Below are positions 28,736 to 41,311 of a stretch of 64,000 nt of DNA, piece by piece. The DNA lies in the NCBI GenBank assembly GCA_916610825.1, contig OU744449.1, positions 3,174,001-3,238,000 of the forward strand, in the 5' to 3' direction. A model generated the notes under the pieces. The model searched no databases. It worked only from the letters and a program-made list of their open reading frames with translations, and had not been told where the DNA came from. The stretch comes from Haliclystus octoradiatus (Eukaryota; Cnidaria; Staurozoa; Stauromedusae; Haliclystidae). The translations under genes and the position numbers were made by a program. How positions within the stretch are numbered: position 1 is the stretch's first letter; each line of letters opens with the position of its first letter.

Positions 28736-31700
28736 ATGGCAAATTTCGGTGTTAATGTACCGTTTGTATTTTGTCTTCTGTTTTTCGTGAATGAAATTTG
28801 TTCAGCAAAAGAAAGGTATGAAGCTATATTCTATATAGAATGAGTATTAACGTCCTTGAAATATTAATGGTGAATGAGACGTTTTCGGGGTGGTTTAAAC
28901 AATTTCACCCATCGTTCCCTATAATATTTGGGGACTGGCGTTAGAAGGGTTTACTATATAATATGAACCAGATATGAACCTGCTGAGCTGTTGCCTTTTC
29001 TGATTCGTATCTCAACTATAAACGCCTATCTAAAACGCCATCTTTGATTGTTAAAGGTCACTTTAGGTTGTCTGGTACCACATGGTTTTAGCCACAATGA
29101 TACTGTCTATGTTGAATATGGATTAATCAAAATGCTGTTGATGACTTTATATCCTTCTTCACTATTAAAATAGTCTGTTTTTCACTATTTCCATTGCTAT
29201 AACCGACGATTAGCCCTATTAATCTCATTAACTTCGTTTTACGTTGCTGTAAAAGTACAATTTATAAAAAAAACTTACATTGCGGTAATTGAAATCGCGT
29301 TTTGAAAATTAATCTGCCAGCTGTTAAAAATCTAATCACTATATACATTTTTAATTTTACTACTGGCTAATTTGCTGAAATGGATGAAGTAAATAACCAT
29401 ATTTTACGTCATTGATTATTCAAAAACACATGTGGCCGGGTGTCTAGTACTAGTATAGAATCGCAAAGTACCGTATTCCATATAAATACTATATTAATAT
29501 AACCATGTAGTAAAAAATTGAGTAAAAAATCTGTCTGCAGATCACAGTGAAATGCGTAAAACTTGAGTAACATTCATTATTATAACCATGCATAAAGTTA
29601 TAGCGGAATATTGTGACCATATACAACAGTATTATTCCGTATGTAGAATGTAGATAACCATCGAGCGCTATAATGTATCACATCTCCATGTCATTCTACT
29701 CAGTGTCTATGATTGAGAATATTTGACTTTCGGTCTAAGTATCCTGCTTGGCCTTTTATCGAACCCCCTATATTTTATAGGGGGAAATCGATGTCAGACT
29801 ATACATGCAACTGCCCCCAATTGGAAAACTTTCCATGGCTTTACAGACGTCTCTGGCATATTCTTATGTTTACAAGATAACAGGCTTGAAGAGTATAAAA
29901 GTATTTGCTTACGGTCACTTTATAAAGCGGCCACCTGTCTATAGTGACCACTTTAGTGATTTACCAAAGCACAAATTATTTATTTTATTGAATTAACCCT
30001 GTATATAAATCCACCCTTTGTGTACTGTGTCCAATTTATCGAGATATTATGGGCATGGCTGCTTAAGTGCTTAAACCTGTTTTATTGTATCGTCAAAGTC
30101 CAAAATCACACACATTTGAAACTGGATAAGTATTGTCAACAATTAAACTATATTTTTACAATAAATTCACTTTTATTTGATGTTTTTCTTATTTTAGTGA
30201 TGAATTTGTAAGAGAGATGCTGAAAAGCATGTTGAACAATTATGATTCAAAATTAAGACCAAATTATACAGGTATTAGAGGAAGATTTAGTACTGGATCG
30301 ACAATGAGTATTTGCTACATATCGGATGACTTAATGACTCTGCTACCAGCGAAAGTATAGTCCGATCAAGCTCCCGGGAGGGGGACTTCCATGGTATACG
30401 GTGATGTTCAATATTAAAGGGTACCTAATCTAGAAAAAAAATTGGGGGTATGCTTTGTCATGAAGTTTGTTTTACGTATCCTTTTGATGCCTTTGCAACT
30501 TTTTCAGTTTGCAAAATAAGTTTTACCATAAAGTTATTTTTGCAGCACTGCAAAGCTAATCATTTTCTTAATATTTATACATCGAAAATGCAGGAATGGG
30601 TGTACAATTCCAAATGTAATAATTATGTTTCCAACTTTTTGTGTCTAGTGTTTTAGGTCTACTGTCTCCTTAATGTGAGAGTTATTTTAATACTTTTCTT
30701 GTTGCATGTTTATGGTTGAACTTATACACGCATTTCTTATAAGAAAATTAGAGCTGAACTTTCAAATGCCTCTTCGAAATTATTTAAGAAATCGAAATAT
30801 TTTCTAAAAAAATAATGTCTAATTATTTTATGCCAATTCAGTTTGATCATAATGTATAATCACGGCAATGTTTTCATTCGTTTTGACTGAAAACTACATG
30901 TTTTTTCTACAACAAATGCTGTACTTTATTGCAGCTCAATGAAATTTTCTCAAATTTCGACAGATAGATATTTGCTTATTTTACAGTATTGTACTCAAAG
31001 TTCTAAAACTCTATGAAATTTAGGAAACTTTTTTGCACTGTTTCTTGTAAAAATAATACGTGTATAAATATATGTATGTATATTATTTTGTACTCCAAGC
31101 AGGAAAATCTCTCAAAGTTAATGTTAGCTGCAGTGTGTTAACTGTCAGTGGACTTGATGCTCTTAAATCGGTAAGTGAGGATCTGCTATGGTCAGTCGGT
31201 CATATCCGTTGTTATATAAGTTGATTTTGCTAGGGAAACTAAACCCCTGCCACATACTCAATATATAATGCTGTCTTGCAAAACTGGACGTTTATAAACT
31301 GTCCAACATTTATATAAATTGGTGAAGATTACTAACCGGCACAAATAATTCCTATTGTAATCTTCATTACATTTCTTTACAAATAAGTCTTGCTTGGCGA
31401 TTTTTAGATGATCTGTTGTCATGGACAAACGATTCATCATTTTGAAAAACGCAATAGTGAAAAACGCCATCGAGACTTTTTGTCAAAAAGGCGAAGAAAT
31501 TAGAAAGCAAATTGGGATAGATGTAATGAGTGAGCAGCTAGAAACTTTTTACTATAGTTTTATAGTTCGCTTTGGACGGTGGGTGCCACATAAAATATTA
31601 TGCTCACCAAAGTTACGAATAATCTGCACTAATAATGTCAGAGCAAGAAATAAGCATTTATCAGTCGACAGCTTGCGTTCTATAAGAGCAATAATTGTAA

Positions 31701-34700
31701 ATGGTCACAGCCGCGACACTGCAGAGTGCAGATCCATTCCAAGAGATTTCATATATAAACTTGGATAGTAAAGTAATAGAGACGGTATCGCCCTATACCA
31801 AATGTACGCGTACCACTCCCCTATTTCTAGAGGAGTGACTCTTCGCCATCCTTGAATGGTACTCATTTGATGTTTTACATAAAGTCAAGTCTGTGGTTGA
31901 CCTTCGGGGGTTTTGAACCACAGTCGATCAGATCTGACGTTCGGCTGCTCTGCCATCTGAGCTAATTCTCCCTTAATCAATGGATGCTTTATTATTTTTA
32001 TACAGATGTTTTCATTGGATATGTTCTTCAGACAAACATGGCAAGATAGCCGCCTCGTTCACAATCTCTCGGAACCATTAATCTTAACAGTGGGCACTAA
32101 ACATCCGGCAGATATCATTTGGGTACCTGATACTGTATTCATCAACTCAATTAAATCATCCATGCATACCGTGCCCGTACACAATCACAAAGTTGATATA
32201 CGTCAAGATGGGACTGTTTTCTGGGGAACAAGGTTTGTGCATACATAGTTGATCGATTGCAGGTGGTTGATTTAAGACATTTGAATTTGACAAATAGAAA
32301 AATCAACCAATAGCTGGACCTAGTTGGGACGCAATTGACTAGCTATGAGATCGTTATTGAAACAGTCGATAAATACTCACGATGATAATCTGACTAATTG
32401 TAATCAGAAAATACCCTAAATGCGCACTGGAACTGTATAGGCTCTTTTCGTTAAAACTCTTTATAACGGCTCACGAAGTCAATGAACAGTCAATGGGGTT
32501 CATGAACTGTTAATTAAATTGTTCATGAAAAATTCATCAAGTAATTGAATTTCTGTTTTAGAGTTTCTGTCTCGTCGTATTGCAAGCTGGATTTACGAAG
32601 TTATCCTATGGACACTCAAATATGCAGTTTTCAAGTTGTTAGCTGTAAGGGTTGCAATATTAAAACTTTATTTTGATTCATCGATGTGATGTTCTTAGAT
32701 CTTTATTATTTTCATGATTTTCGTTAGTTTTTATTTTTATTCCATTAATTTTTCTAATTTTTAATGTTTTAAATATTTTACTAATTAAATCAATCCCCGG
32801 GGGGTAACTTCCCTTGCGCTTCGATGGGGCCGTTCAAATGGTACTATGGCAGAATGACCATAAAAATTCCACATAATAAAAAGATACCCCAAATATATTT
32901 TTATGAATGACAGACTCAACCGAAACAAGGGAAAAATAAAAATTCATAGGCAAAATTTGTTTTGCAAAATGAAAAAATTGCAAAAGCGTCAAAAGGATAC
33001 CTCAAAAGATTTTTATGACTGAGCATACCCCAAAACATTTTTCTGGATTTTGAAAAAGGTACCTTTTAAAATTTGAACGTCCCCGTATACCAAAAGTATG
33101 GAAGTTACCCCCCCCCCGGAAATCAATCACATTTCTATTCAACCAGGACTGCGCATGCGATATGCATCGATGTTGTCATCATCCATATAATTCGTTAGCG
33201 GGACTTCATGCGCGATGCCTGACGAGCTACGGCATCAGATAGGTCTCTGATGAGTCTCAGATAGGTCTCTAATAAGGCGCTTGGTAGGGACGAAACATTT
33301 GTCAGACTAGCTTCATCAATCAAATATTCTACTCTCGTTAATTTCTAATCTACTTTTTCTTAGACGGATTGTCTTCAAAGCATCTCCAATACAGTTGGGA
33401 TGTCCCCGGCATTAAACTACTAGATAAGCAAATGGCACAATTTGAAGTTCAAGATTACAGAACATCAGCTGAAGAAGTACCTTACGTTGCAGGTATAGAA
33501 TAGCCGGGGTAATGGCTTATACTCTACGGGACGTGGCTAACTTATTAGAATATCTAAATAAGTAGCCGATATCTCCATTAAAATGGGAAAACGATATTCA
33601 CTACATGTATACGAACAGTATGATATATTAATATCTATTATTTTCATTCATCAATCGACACCTATTTAACTTTAACGGGGGTTAATTTGAACTTATTGAA
33701 ATATTGTTTTCAAACTAATCCTTTATTCTGTTGTAAACAAAATTGATTACTCAAAGTTTGAAAAGTGTTTGTCGTCTTCGCTGCCATCGATCATCATGCC
33801 GCTTCCAATTCTTACAAATATAATATGATAACAGCATAATCATTACACATCCTCATTTTTCAACTCTCCAATCCCCCGTCCATTGTCTCATGTATATATT
33901 TCTATTATCAACCCAACATATTCTAATGGCGTTCATGTTTTGAATTATTTGTTATTTATGTTTTTAGAAGTAGTATTAAATTATTTTATTTACAAACAGA
34001 CAGTACTATTAAAATAGAGATTATTTGTCTCTATTTGTGTAGGTGTATTTTCGCAACTTACCGCTGAGTTCGTCTTTAAACGATTAATAGCTCATACTAT
34101 TATCCAAGTATTTGTCCCATGTATTGCTATTGTGTGTGTCTCTTGGGTTTCATTTTGGGTCAAAAGAACAGCAACACCAGCACGTGTTGGTAAGTACTCT
34201 ATATACATACTATGAAAAAGGGCTATATTTAAGATTGAGATATGCAATGTTATTTGCAACATAGAATCCCCAAAAAGATGACTGATAAAAGTAAAAGCAT
34301 TTATGTGGTATTATAAGTTAGGAAGGATTTTAATGTTTCTCATTAGTATCTTCCTGCTGCTTATTTATTGGCTCAGTGTTAGTAACATTAATAATTAAAT
34401 GTATGTTCATCCATTTATCATGTATAGGCAAATGGGCTGCAGCCTTTGTATGAATTTGAAATTAAGCAGAATTTGCTGGGCTTTCTGTAGCACAATTAAT
34501 TGAGAGTAAAGTGTTAAAATAGATGAATAAAATTATTATAAAATATAATTAGTATATAGTCAAATTATTAGCTACATTATTCAGTTGGCTATTTCAATTG
34601 TCCTTGTTGTCAAATGTGCCCAGTAGCACTGGTAAAGTTGCCTTTCTAGACAATATTGATACTTTGAATAGAAATCGAATGTAGTTGAAACAAATTAATG

Positions 34701-36718
34701 ATAAATCATATAGAACATTGAAGAAAAACTGTACTCAAGCTACGAGAATGTTTTTTTTTACTGTAAGAAAATATTTTCTTAAAATGAGAGGAAAAAATTT
34801 CTTATTTTAAGAAATTTTAAGGATAAATTTTCTTGAAATTTGAAATGTTATGTTTGCTGTGCCATTCTAATAATAATAATTTTATTACTTCAAGGTCTTT
34901 GCATAACCACATTGCTGACAATCTCAACGATTTGGGGTAATGTCAACTCAACATTACCAAGAGTGAATTATATTAAAGCCATCGATGTATTTCTAATAAC
35001 GTCATTTTGTTTTGTATTTTGTACGTTACTGGAATATGTTCTATTACTTAACTGGGAAAACTTCTCACCTATTGATATTTACAGATTTTTGATTAAAGTT
35101 ATACCCTGTCTACGTAAGGTAAGAAAATCATTGAATGATGTTGTATCCACAGGAAACATGACTTGATTCATATTTTTCACTTTTTTACTTTTAAAGCTAA
35201 AGTTATAGTTCGTGTCTATTGTTCTTTGTCTAGCTCTCGAGTGTTTTTGTCTTACAAAATCTAAATCGCTTGGAAATTGGATATGAATAACCAATTGTTT
35301 TTAAAACAAGAAATTGTTGGCGCAATACAAGTGAAACATGCCTTGGATCAAGCAAAATATTCTTGCAAGAATTAAAATTGTTCCTGTGTATATATTGTGT
35401 ATATTTCATCATAATCAACATCATCATTTATAGAATTGTTTGTGACATTAGTCACATTATAAAGCCCAGTTTGAATCATTCTTCATTAACGGGCACTGTA
35501 ACCTGCGTGAAGACTAAAACGTTTCTTAAGCAATTAGAAAAATGGGAAATGTTCAAACTATCCTTAAGAAACATTAAGTCTGCTGCACCACCACGCAGGC
35601 TATATGCACTGCTTCTCAATTTAGTAAATCCTACTCGAGACGCTGCATCACAAACCTTTTTTATAATGTTTCAAGTTTCTTGATGCGCGAAGAAACTTCG
35701 TGCAAATTGATTATTGAAAATGCTATCCTATAATTCAAAGCACTCGAATACGTTCTATTGACCCACAAAAATCCCCTAAAAACTGTACGTGATGAAGTTT
35801 TAAGAGCATAATAGAAAACAAAAATATCTATGACATAAGATATTAAATTTTAGACTATAATATAAAAGGATAAAACATTTACTTGCATGTAACACAATCT
35901 TTTGCAAATGCATATAGTTATAGATATCAAATCCCAAAATCAACATTTATATACAGACAATATACCTCATTTGCTTGGCTTCTGATAAATAGGTCTGTAA
36001 CATGTGATTGAAATGAAGGATTAATTGCTATTCGCGTTCTCTGATTGGTTGCTCCGTCCCTAACTTGTTATATGCTCCTGTAAACCATGGATACATATCG
36101 TTCAAATCACACGTTTGGACATTGTTAAATATTTATTCCAAATGTATGTAATGATGATAAACAACATGTAAATAAGGATAAACATTATTTACAATAACTA
36201 TTTTTTTTAATATGAAAACAAGGGATAAAATAAACTTAATTTCTCTACATATTGTCGTTGTACTACTATAATGTTACTCAAAGGATCGACAATTAATTAC
36301 ATGAATATCTATATGTTTATATAGCATTGTATCTATTTATTTTGATTCCACTTTTATAGTACAATGACGAAGCAAAATTTCTCCTTTCGCAATGTTTTCT
36401 ATAGTAAAAAAAAAAATGTTTTCAACGAAAGTATTATTTTTATTTTTTTAGTATACTTCTCAACATGCAAGTGTCCAAGTCCGTCAAGAGCAACAACGTG
36501 CCTTTCAAAGCCCTCATTGTAATAATACTAATTTACAAGAGACCAGAAAACGTCGTTCAAACCCTTATGATATTCACGGTGAAAGTGCGCCAATAGCAAA
36601 GTTTAAGAAATACAGCGATGAAGAAATTCCGTTTATTGAACAATTCTCAAGATATTTTTTTCCACTTGCATTTATTGTATTTAATATTGTTTATTGGGTT
36701 TCTTTTTATAGTGGTTAG
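28736..36718 (+). CDS. Cys-loop ligand-gated anion channel subunit (GABA-A/glycine receptor-like), nine exons
   Basis: Exons are 28736-28815, 30198-30271, 31103-31170, 32006-32232, 32562-32644, 33364-33492, 34043-34189, 34895-35118 and 36452-36718. The spliced frame is 1,299 bases, or 432 residues. A signal peptide (1-24) leads into the ligand domain ([21 protein letters not shown]). The Cys-loop [15 protein letters not shown] (157-171) has the exact 13-residue spacing. TM1 is at about 240-259, TM2 at 267-288, TM3 at 299-321, with a short basic loop and TM4 near the C-terminus. PAR at 266-268, before TM2, is the anion-selectivity signature. The ligand pocket is unusual: the loop B Glu of GABA-A beta subunits is Val and the second aromatic is Leu (VSYGL). 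The agonist is therefore unknown. The ATG exon starts at a splice acceptor, so an untranslated exon lies further upstream. Confidence 0.93.
31780..31973 (-). mobile_element. tRNA-derived SINE (copy 1)
   Basis: The minus-strand head has the pol III A box TAGCTCAGATGGCAGAGC (31964-31947) and B box GGTTCAAAACC (31919-31909). The body carries CATCAAATGAGTACCAT and CTAGAAATAGGGGAGTGGTA. More SINE-like text (CAGCCGCGACACTGCAGA) at 31703-31722 suggests a rearranged copy. It lies in a channel-gene intron. Confidence 0.8.
32795..33119. mobile_element. hAT-like MITE, family 3
   Basis: Ends are CCCCGGGGGGTAACTTCC and GGAAGTTACCCCCCCCCCGG, flanked by a perfect 8-bp duplication AAATCAAT (32787-32794 and 33120-33127). 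It is non-coding. Right-end words (CGTCCCCGTATA, CCAAAAGT) recur at 15.48, 16.71 and 16.79 kb. Confidence 0.85.
33247..33296 (+). ncRNA. Hammerhead-like motif with long stem II
   Basis: GGTCTCTGATGAGTCTC leads into GGGAC and GAAAC at 33287-33296. GTCTC (33254-33258) can pair with GGGAC using one G-U. The frame resembles classic animal hammerheads (CTGATGAGTCC...GGACGAAAC) but the loop is enlarged by an internal repeat of CAGATAGGTCTC. It lies in the intron before channel exon 6. Confidence 0.5.
35499..35602. mobile_element. Short palindromic MITE (copy 2)
   Basis: ACCTGCGTGAAGACTAAAAC and GTTTCTTAAG are mirrored by CTTAAGAAACATTAAGTCT and CACGCAGGCT. It is the same family as 17165-17245 and lies in the last channel-gene intron. 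Confidence 0.75.
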
Positions 36719-37467
36719 ATGATTTAAAACACTGATAAATATCTGTAAGGAATTGTGGCAACACAATTATAAATATTGAATAATTTCGTTACCGCTGATT
36801 ATAAACAGGAAAATATTAGTTCTTGCAAGAATATTGCTTGTTTCAAGTTTGTTTTGATCATCTTTTAATCAATTATTGTCTTGCTTGTTTTGAGGGAAAA
36901 TGTCTTGTTTTAAGCAAAATATACTGTACACAAGTAAGAATCGCTTAAATTGGACATCTACAATATTTTTGCTTAAAACAAGAAAAGTTTGTCACAAAAC
37001 ATGTGAAACAAACTTAAAACAAGCAAAGTATTCTTACAAAATTTTTAATTTTCCTACTTTAAATTATCATTTCATTTGTAAGACAGATAATATTAAAAAC
37101 AATATAACTAACTATAAAGTAATAGCTATTATTCTATTATTATTACCAATGAAAGTAGAATGCTGCATTATTAAATGAAACAATTATCTGAAAATGCTTG
37201 CAATAATATTATTTGAAAAAACTATGGCTCACTAATTGAGTCATCCTCTCACGGCTCTACCGTTTAATAAAAATTTATTTAAAGTCAAAATCTGAAGGAA
37301 TCAAAAGAAAAGAAAGTTTACAATGCTTTTACCGAATTGTGTTCTTGTTTTGTCTTAACATCGTAATTTATAAGATTCTCAGTTATTATAATTGTCCTAC
37401 TATGGAGCTTTTTCTCGTCGGCCATGTTGATGTGGCATATAGCGGGGTCACAGTCTTTTCAAAATAC

Positions 37468-39184
37468 ATGTCTGTGAAGTTAGACGCATATTCGTCTGGA
37501 CGAATATTCAAATAGACCTATATTGGAGCGCGTTAAATAGCGCTTCGCACAAATGATGTGAGCGCAACAGACTTATTAATGGAAGATTTACGAAGTTAAG
37601 GAACCATATAAACTACAAGAAGTATATAATAAAGTCGATAAAGGCAATATGAATTATTTTAAAGCAAATAAATTATCAAAACATACAAAATCGCACCAAA
37701 AAATTGAATTATTCATTTGAACGCAGATAAACGCATGACTGATCGAATTAATCACGGATGTTTAGACAAAGACATGGATTAACATTGTTTAGTATTGGAA
37801 GTCAAACAGACGAATATTCAAATTATCACGGGTTTGATCTAAACTTTGGACGAATATTCAAATTAATAGGGTTTCGTATAGAATAAAAAAACAGACGCAT
37901 ATTCAAATTATCACGGGTTTGATCTAAACTTTGGACGAATATTCAAATTAACAGTGTTTCGTATGGAAAATAAAAATAGACGCATATTCAAATTATCACG
38001 GGTTTGATCTAAATTTTGGACGATTATTCAAATTATCACGGGTGTGATTGAAACTTTGGACGAAAATTCAAACTAACAGTGTTTCGTATGGAAAATATAA
38101 AAACAGACGAATATTCAAATTATCACGGGTTTGATCTGATCTGGACGTGCCTTTTACACCTAATGATTATTGATGATGGCTACATCAAACCCGTGATAAT
38201 TTGAATGTGCGTCTATTTTTATATTCTATACGATACACAGTTAATTTGAATATTCGTCCAAAGTTTAGATCAAACCCGTGATAATTTGAATATGCGTCTG
38301 TTTTTATATTCCATACGAAACACTGTTAATTTGAATATTCGTCCAAAGTTTAAATCAAACCCGTGATAATTTGAATATGCGTCTGTTTTTATATTCCATA
38401 CGATACACAGTTAATTTGAATATTCGTCCAAAGTTTAGATCACACCCGTGATAATTTGAATATGCGTCTGTTTTTATATTCCATACGAAACACTGTTAAT
38501 TTGAATATTCGTCCAAAGTTTAGATCACACCCGTGATAATTTGAATATTCGTCCAAAGTTTAGATCAAACCCGTGATAATTTGAATATGCGTCTGTTTTT
38601 ATATTCCATACGAAACACTGTATATTTGAATATTCGTCCAAAGTTTAGATCAAACCCGTGATAAATTGAATATGCGTCTATTTTTTTATTCCATACGAAA
38701 CACTGTTAATTTGAATATTCGTCCAAAGTTTAGATCTCACCCGTGATAATTTGAATATTCGTCCAAAGTTTAGATCTCACCCGTGATAATTTGAATATTC
38801 GTCCAAAGTTTAGATCAAACCCGTGATAATTTGAATATTCGTCTATTTGATTTCTAATACTAAACAATGTTAATCCATGTCTTTGTCTAAACATCCGTGA
38901 TTAATTCGATCAGTCATGCGTTTATCTGCGTTCAAATGAATAATTCAATTTTTTGGTGCGATTTTGTATGTTTTGATAATTTATTTGCTTTAAAATAATT
39001 CATATTGCCTTTATCGACTTTATTATATACTTTTTGTAGTTTATATGGTTCCTTAACTTCGTAAATCTTCCATTAGTATGTCTGTTATGCTCACAGCATT
39101 TGTGCGAAGCGTTAGTTAACGCGCTCCAATATAGGTCTATTTGAATATTCGTCCAGACGAATATGCGTCTAACTTCACAGACAT
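37468..39184. mobile_element. Foldback (palindromic) DNA transposon, 1.7 kb
   Basis: Outer inverted repeats of roughly 350-400 bases (near-identical, about ten differences by eye) begin ATGTCTGTGAAGTTAGACGC. They are flanked by a 9-bp duplication TCAAAATAC (37459-37467 and 39185-39193). Inside, each arm is made of alternating tandem units: one with GACGAATATTCAAATTATCA then CGGGTTTGATCTAAACTTTG, the other with AATTAACAGTGTTTCGTATG. The arms meet near 38160. No ORF of transposase type is present. Long TIRs built of tandem units with a 9-bp duplication fit Foldback-type or Mutator-like non-autonomous elements. Confidence 0.9.
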
Positions 39185-39279
39185 TCAAAATACATCACCA
39201 TGGATGTATACAATCTTTTCTTTGAATTATTCTTGAGGGACTAATTAAAAACCCTGTGAAGAATCTCTACAAATTTCAT

Positions 39280-39640
39280 TTTATTTATTTTGTCAAAATT
39301 GACAGGCAAAAGGAGAGTCACATCACATCATCTCGCTAAAATGCAGCTATATTTACAAGCAAGTTGTTAGAGGAAGTGTAGTGTGGGTAAATATAATTAG
39401 ATATGATAAGAATAGAACAGTCCATTACATGCATATAATATTATCATTGATTCCAATCTACTTCTGGAAACTAGAAAAATAATTTACAACAGCGTGAGAT
39501 ACTGATCGCAACAAGCTCTCTTTTGAAACATGTTTTAAAGTAGAAAAACTATAGTAGAGTTTACTAAGACGTCTCGTAAAGAGTTCCAACAAGGGATGAC
39601 TCTGGAGCAAAATTGAATACTGATTAATTACATATTAATT
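39280..39640 (-). mobile_element. LINE 3' fragment (probable)
   Basis: On the minus strand a frame reads CSRVIPCWNSLRDVLVNS, like the WNSLP segment at the end of many LINE reverse transcriptases, followed by a GACAGGCAAAA-type 3' UTR. The same phrase (TTTTGCTCCAGAGTCATCCC) starts a scrap at 48380. The remaining sequence up to 41311 shows no gene. Confidence 0.4.
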
Positions 39641-41311
39641 TTATGTGATCAGTGGCTGTGCTTGACCAAAATTGTAGCCTTCCGAAATATAAAACATTCC
39701 AATTTTTTTCACTAGATGATTTGTTTGAAATTTGGTCTATAAATCAAAAAAATATCAATTTCTCATGAAATTGCTACTTTTATAAAATAGCCTTCAGGAT
39801 CCGAAATTTTTATCCAAACTATCCTCGGATTGTTTGTAGCTTCTTCTCTATCCGGGCGCTGGAGATGAAAGACAATATGTATTTTATTGTGCTGTGCTGT
39901 TTTTGTTGTTGACGGTGCACTTTATCTTATAATGAGGCTCCAAAAAAAGGCAGCACAAATCGATAAGGTGCACATCACAACCATTCATTTTGCTTCCCTA
40001 TCGCTTTTACATTTCATAGAAACTTCATAATTAAATTTCTTCAGGAGAATTTGTTCCATAGGACTGTAAGCTCCAATATTAACCTTCAAGATATTAACTA
40101 ATACGCATGCGTACAAAAACAAGTGTTCAGTTGGCAACAAAAATCGAATACATCAACATCGTTATATCGTAATGATAGTAGAAAATTCATATTTACGATA
40201 AACATTTAAAGTATATTATTATTAGTCCATCAATCGTATTATCATCAACAACGAAGAACAAAGATAGCTGCTGACACACGCTATGACATTATAATCTATT
40301 AGTTTAGTTTAGTGTTAAATTATTCATTACGCATATAATAAAAATAGCTAACTTACTTTAATTTACCTCATTTTACTTTTCCTATCTTATAGTTTAAAAC
40401 AAGTTTCCATATCATATTGTTACATATCAAAGATTTCAATGGTTATGTGTTATTGCTGTGTCTATGTCTTGAGTATTCTATGTCTATGTATTCGCTTTCA
40501 TCAATCTATGTGTCTGTCAAGTTACCGCCAACTCATCGTTTTAATCAATTTGGCAGCTACAAGGACTTTAGGAGGCATCTAATATGGTAAAACAAATGTC
40601 AGATAGTTTTTTTATCGGACGGAGCGGTATCACGGCTACAGAGATATAGCTTTGATATCAAATCAAAAGATTCGTTTATTAGTATAAAATTGTTCAAAAA
40701 TGGAAGACAGCTTTGATAGGTTTATACTGATACTTCATCAAAGGAAAGAAATCGAGAGCCACACATTTGGTTGCAATGTATCTGCTGGAACTATGACTTT
40801 TCGAAACATTTTCAAAACTTCCCAATTTTATAAGTCCGTTTAGAATCGAGAATTTTCTCGGGCGGTCATATATAGATGACTTCCTTCATTTGAAATATTA
40901 GGAGGCATTCGATTTCTTACCGACCGCGCATACCGATCAGCTTTTGCAGAAATCAAAGTATACGCACATAAAATAAAAGCCAGGCAGTCACTAATCAATC
41001 ACATTAGTATTTCCCGCACTCAAATCTATCTTCAAAATAATGAATTTACAAAACAATTTCCACGTTTACAATACCAAACATTTTTCACATTCTTAAATAT
41101 TTCCTCTAAATAAAAATAAACGGGAAAACGAAAATGAGGTGAATAATTCAAAAAAATTTATTAGAATTCTTCTATTATGGATAAATCTGACTGTTTCAAG
41201 TTGATTGATTGACATCCATTGTCAGCTGTGTCCAATAGAATTCATTAATAGCTTCGGCGATTAATTGATTGATGGCAACCAAATTACTAAGGGATATTTT
41301 TGGCAAATATA

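Noticed and set aside
31421-31768. A 115-residue frame in a channel-gene intron, with a GRWVPHK segment slightly like mariner transposase
   Set aside because: The match is a few residues only, no DDE motifs or terminal repeats accompany it, and its end overlaps SINE-like sequence.
37468-39184. A CRISPR array or satellite
   Set aside because: Units alternate and reverse orientation around a centre, with a 9-bp flanking duplication and long TIRs, which is a transposon layout; the genome is eukaryotic.
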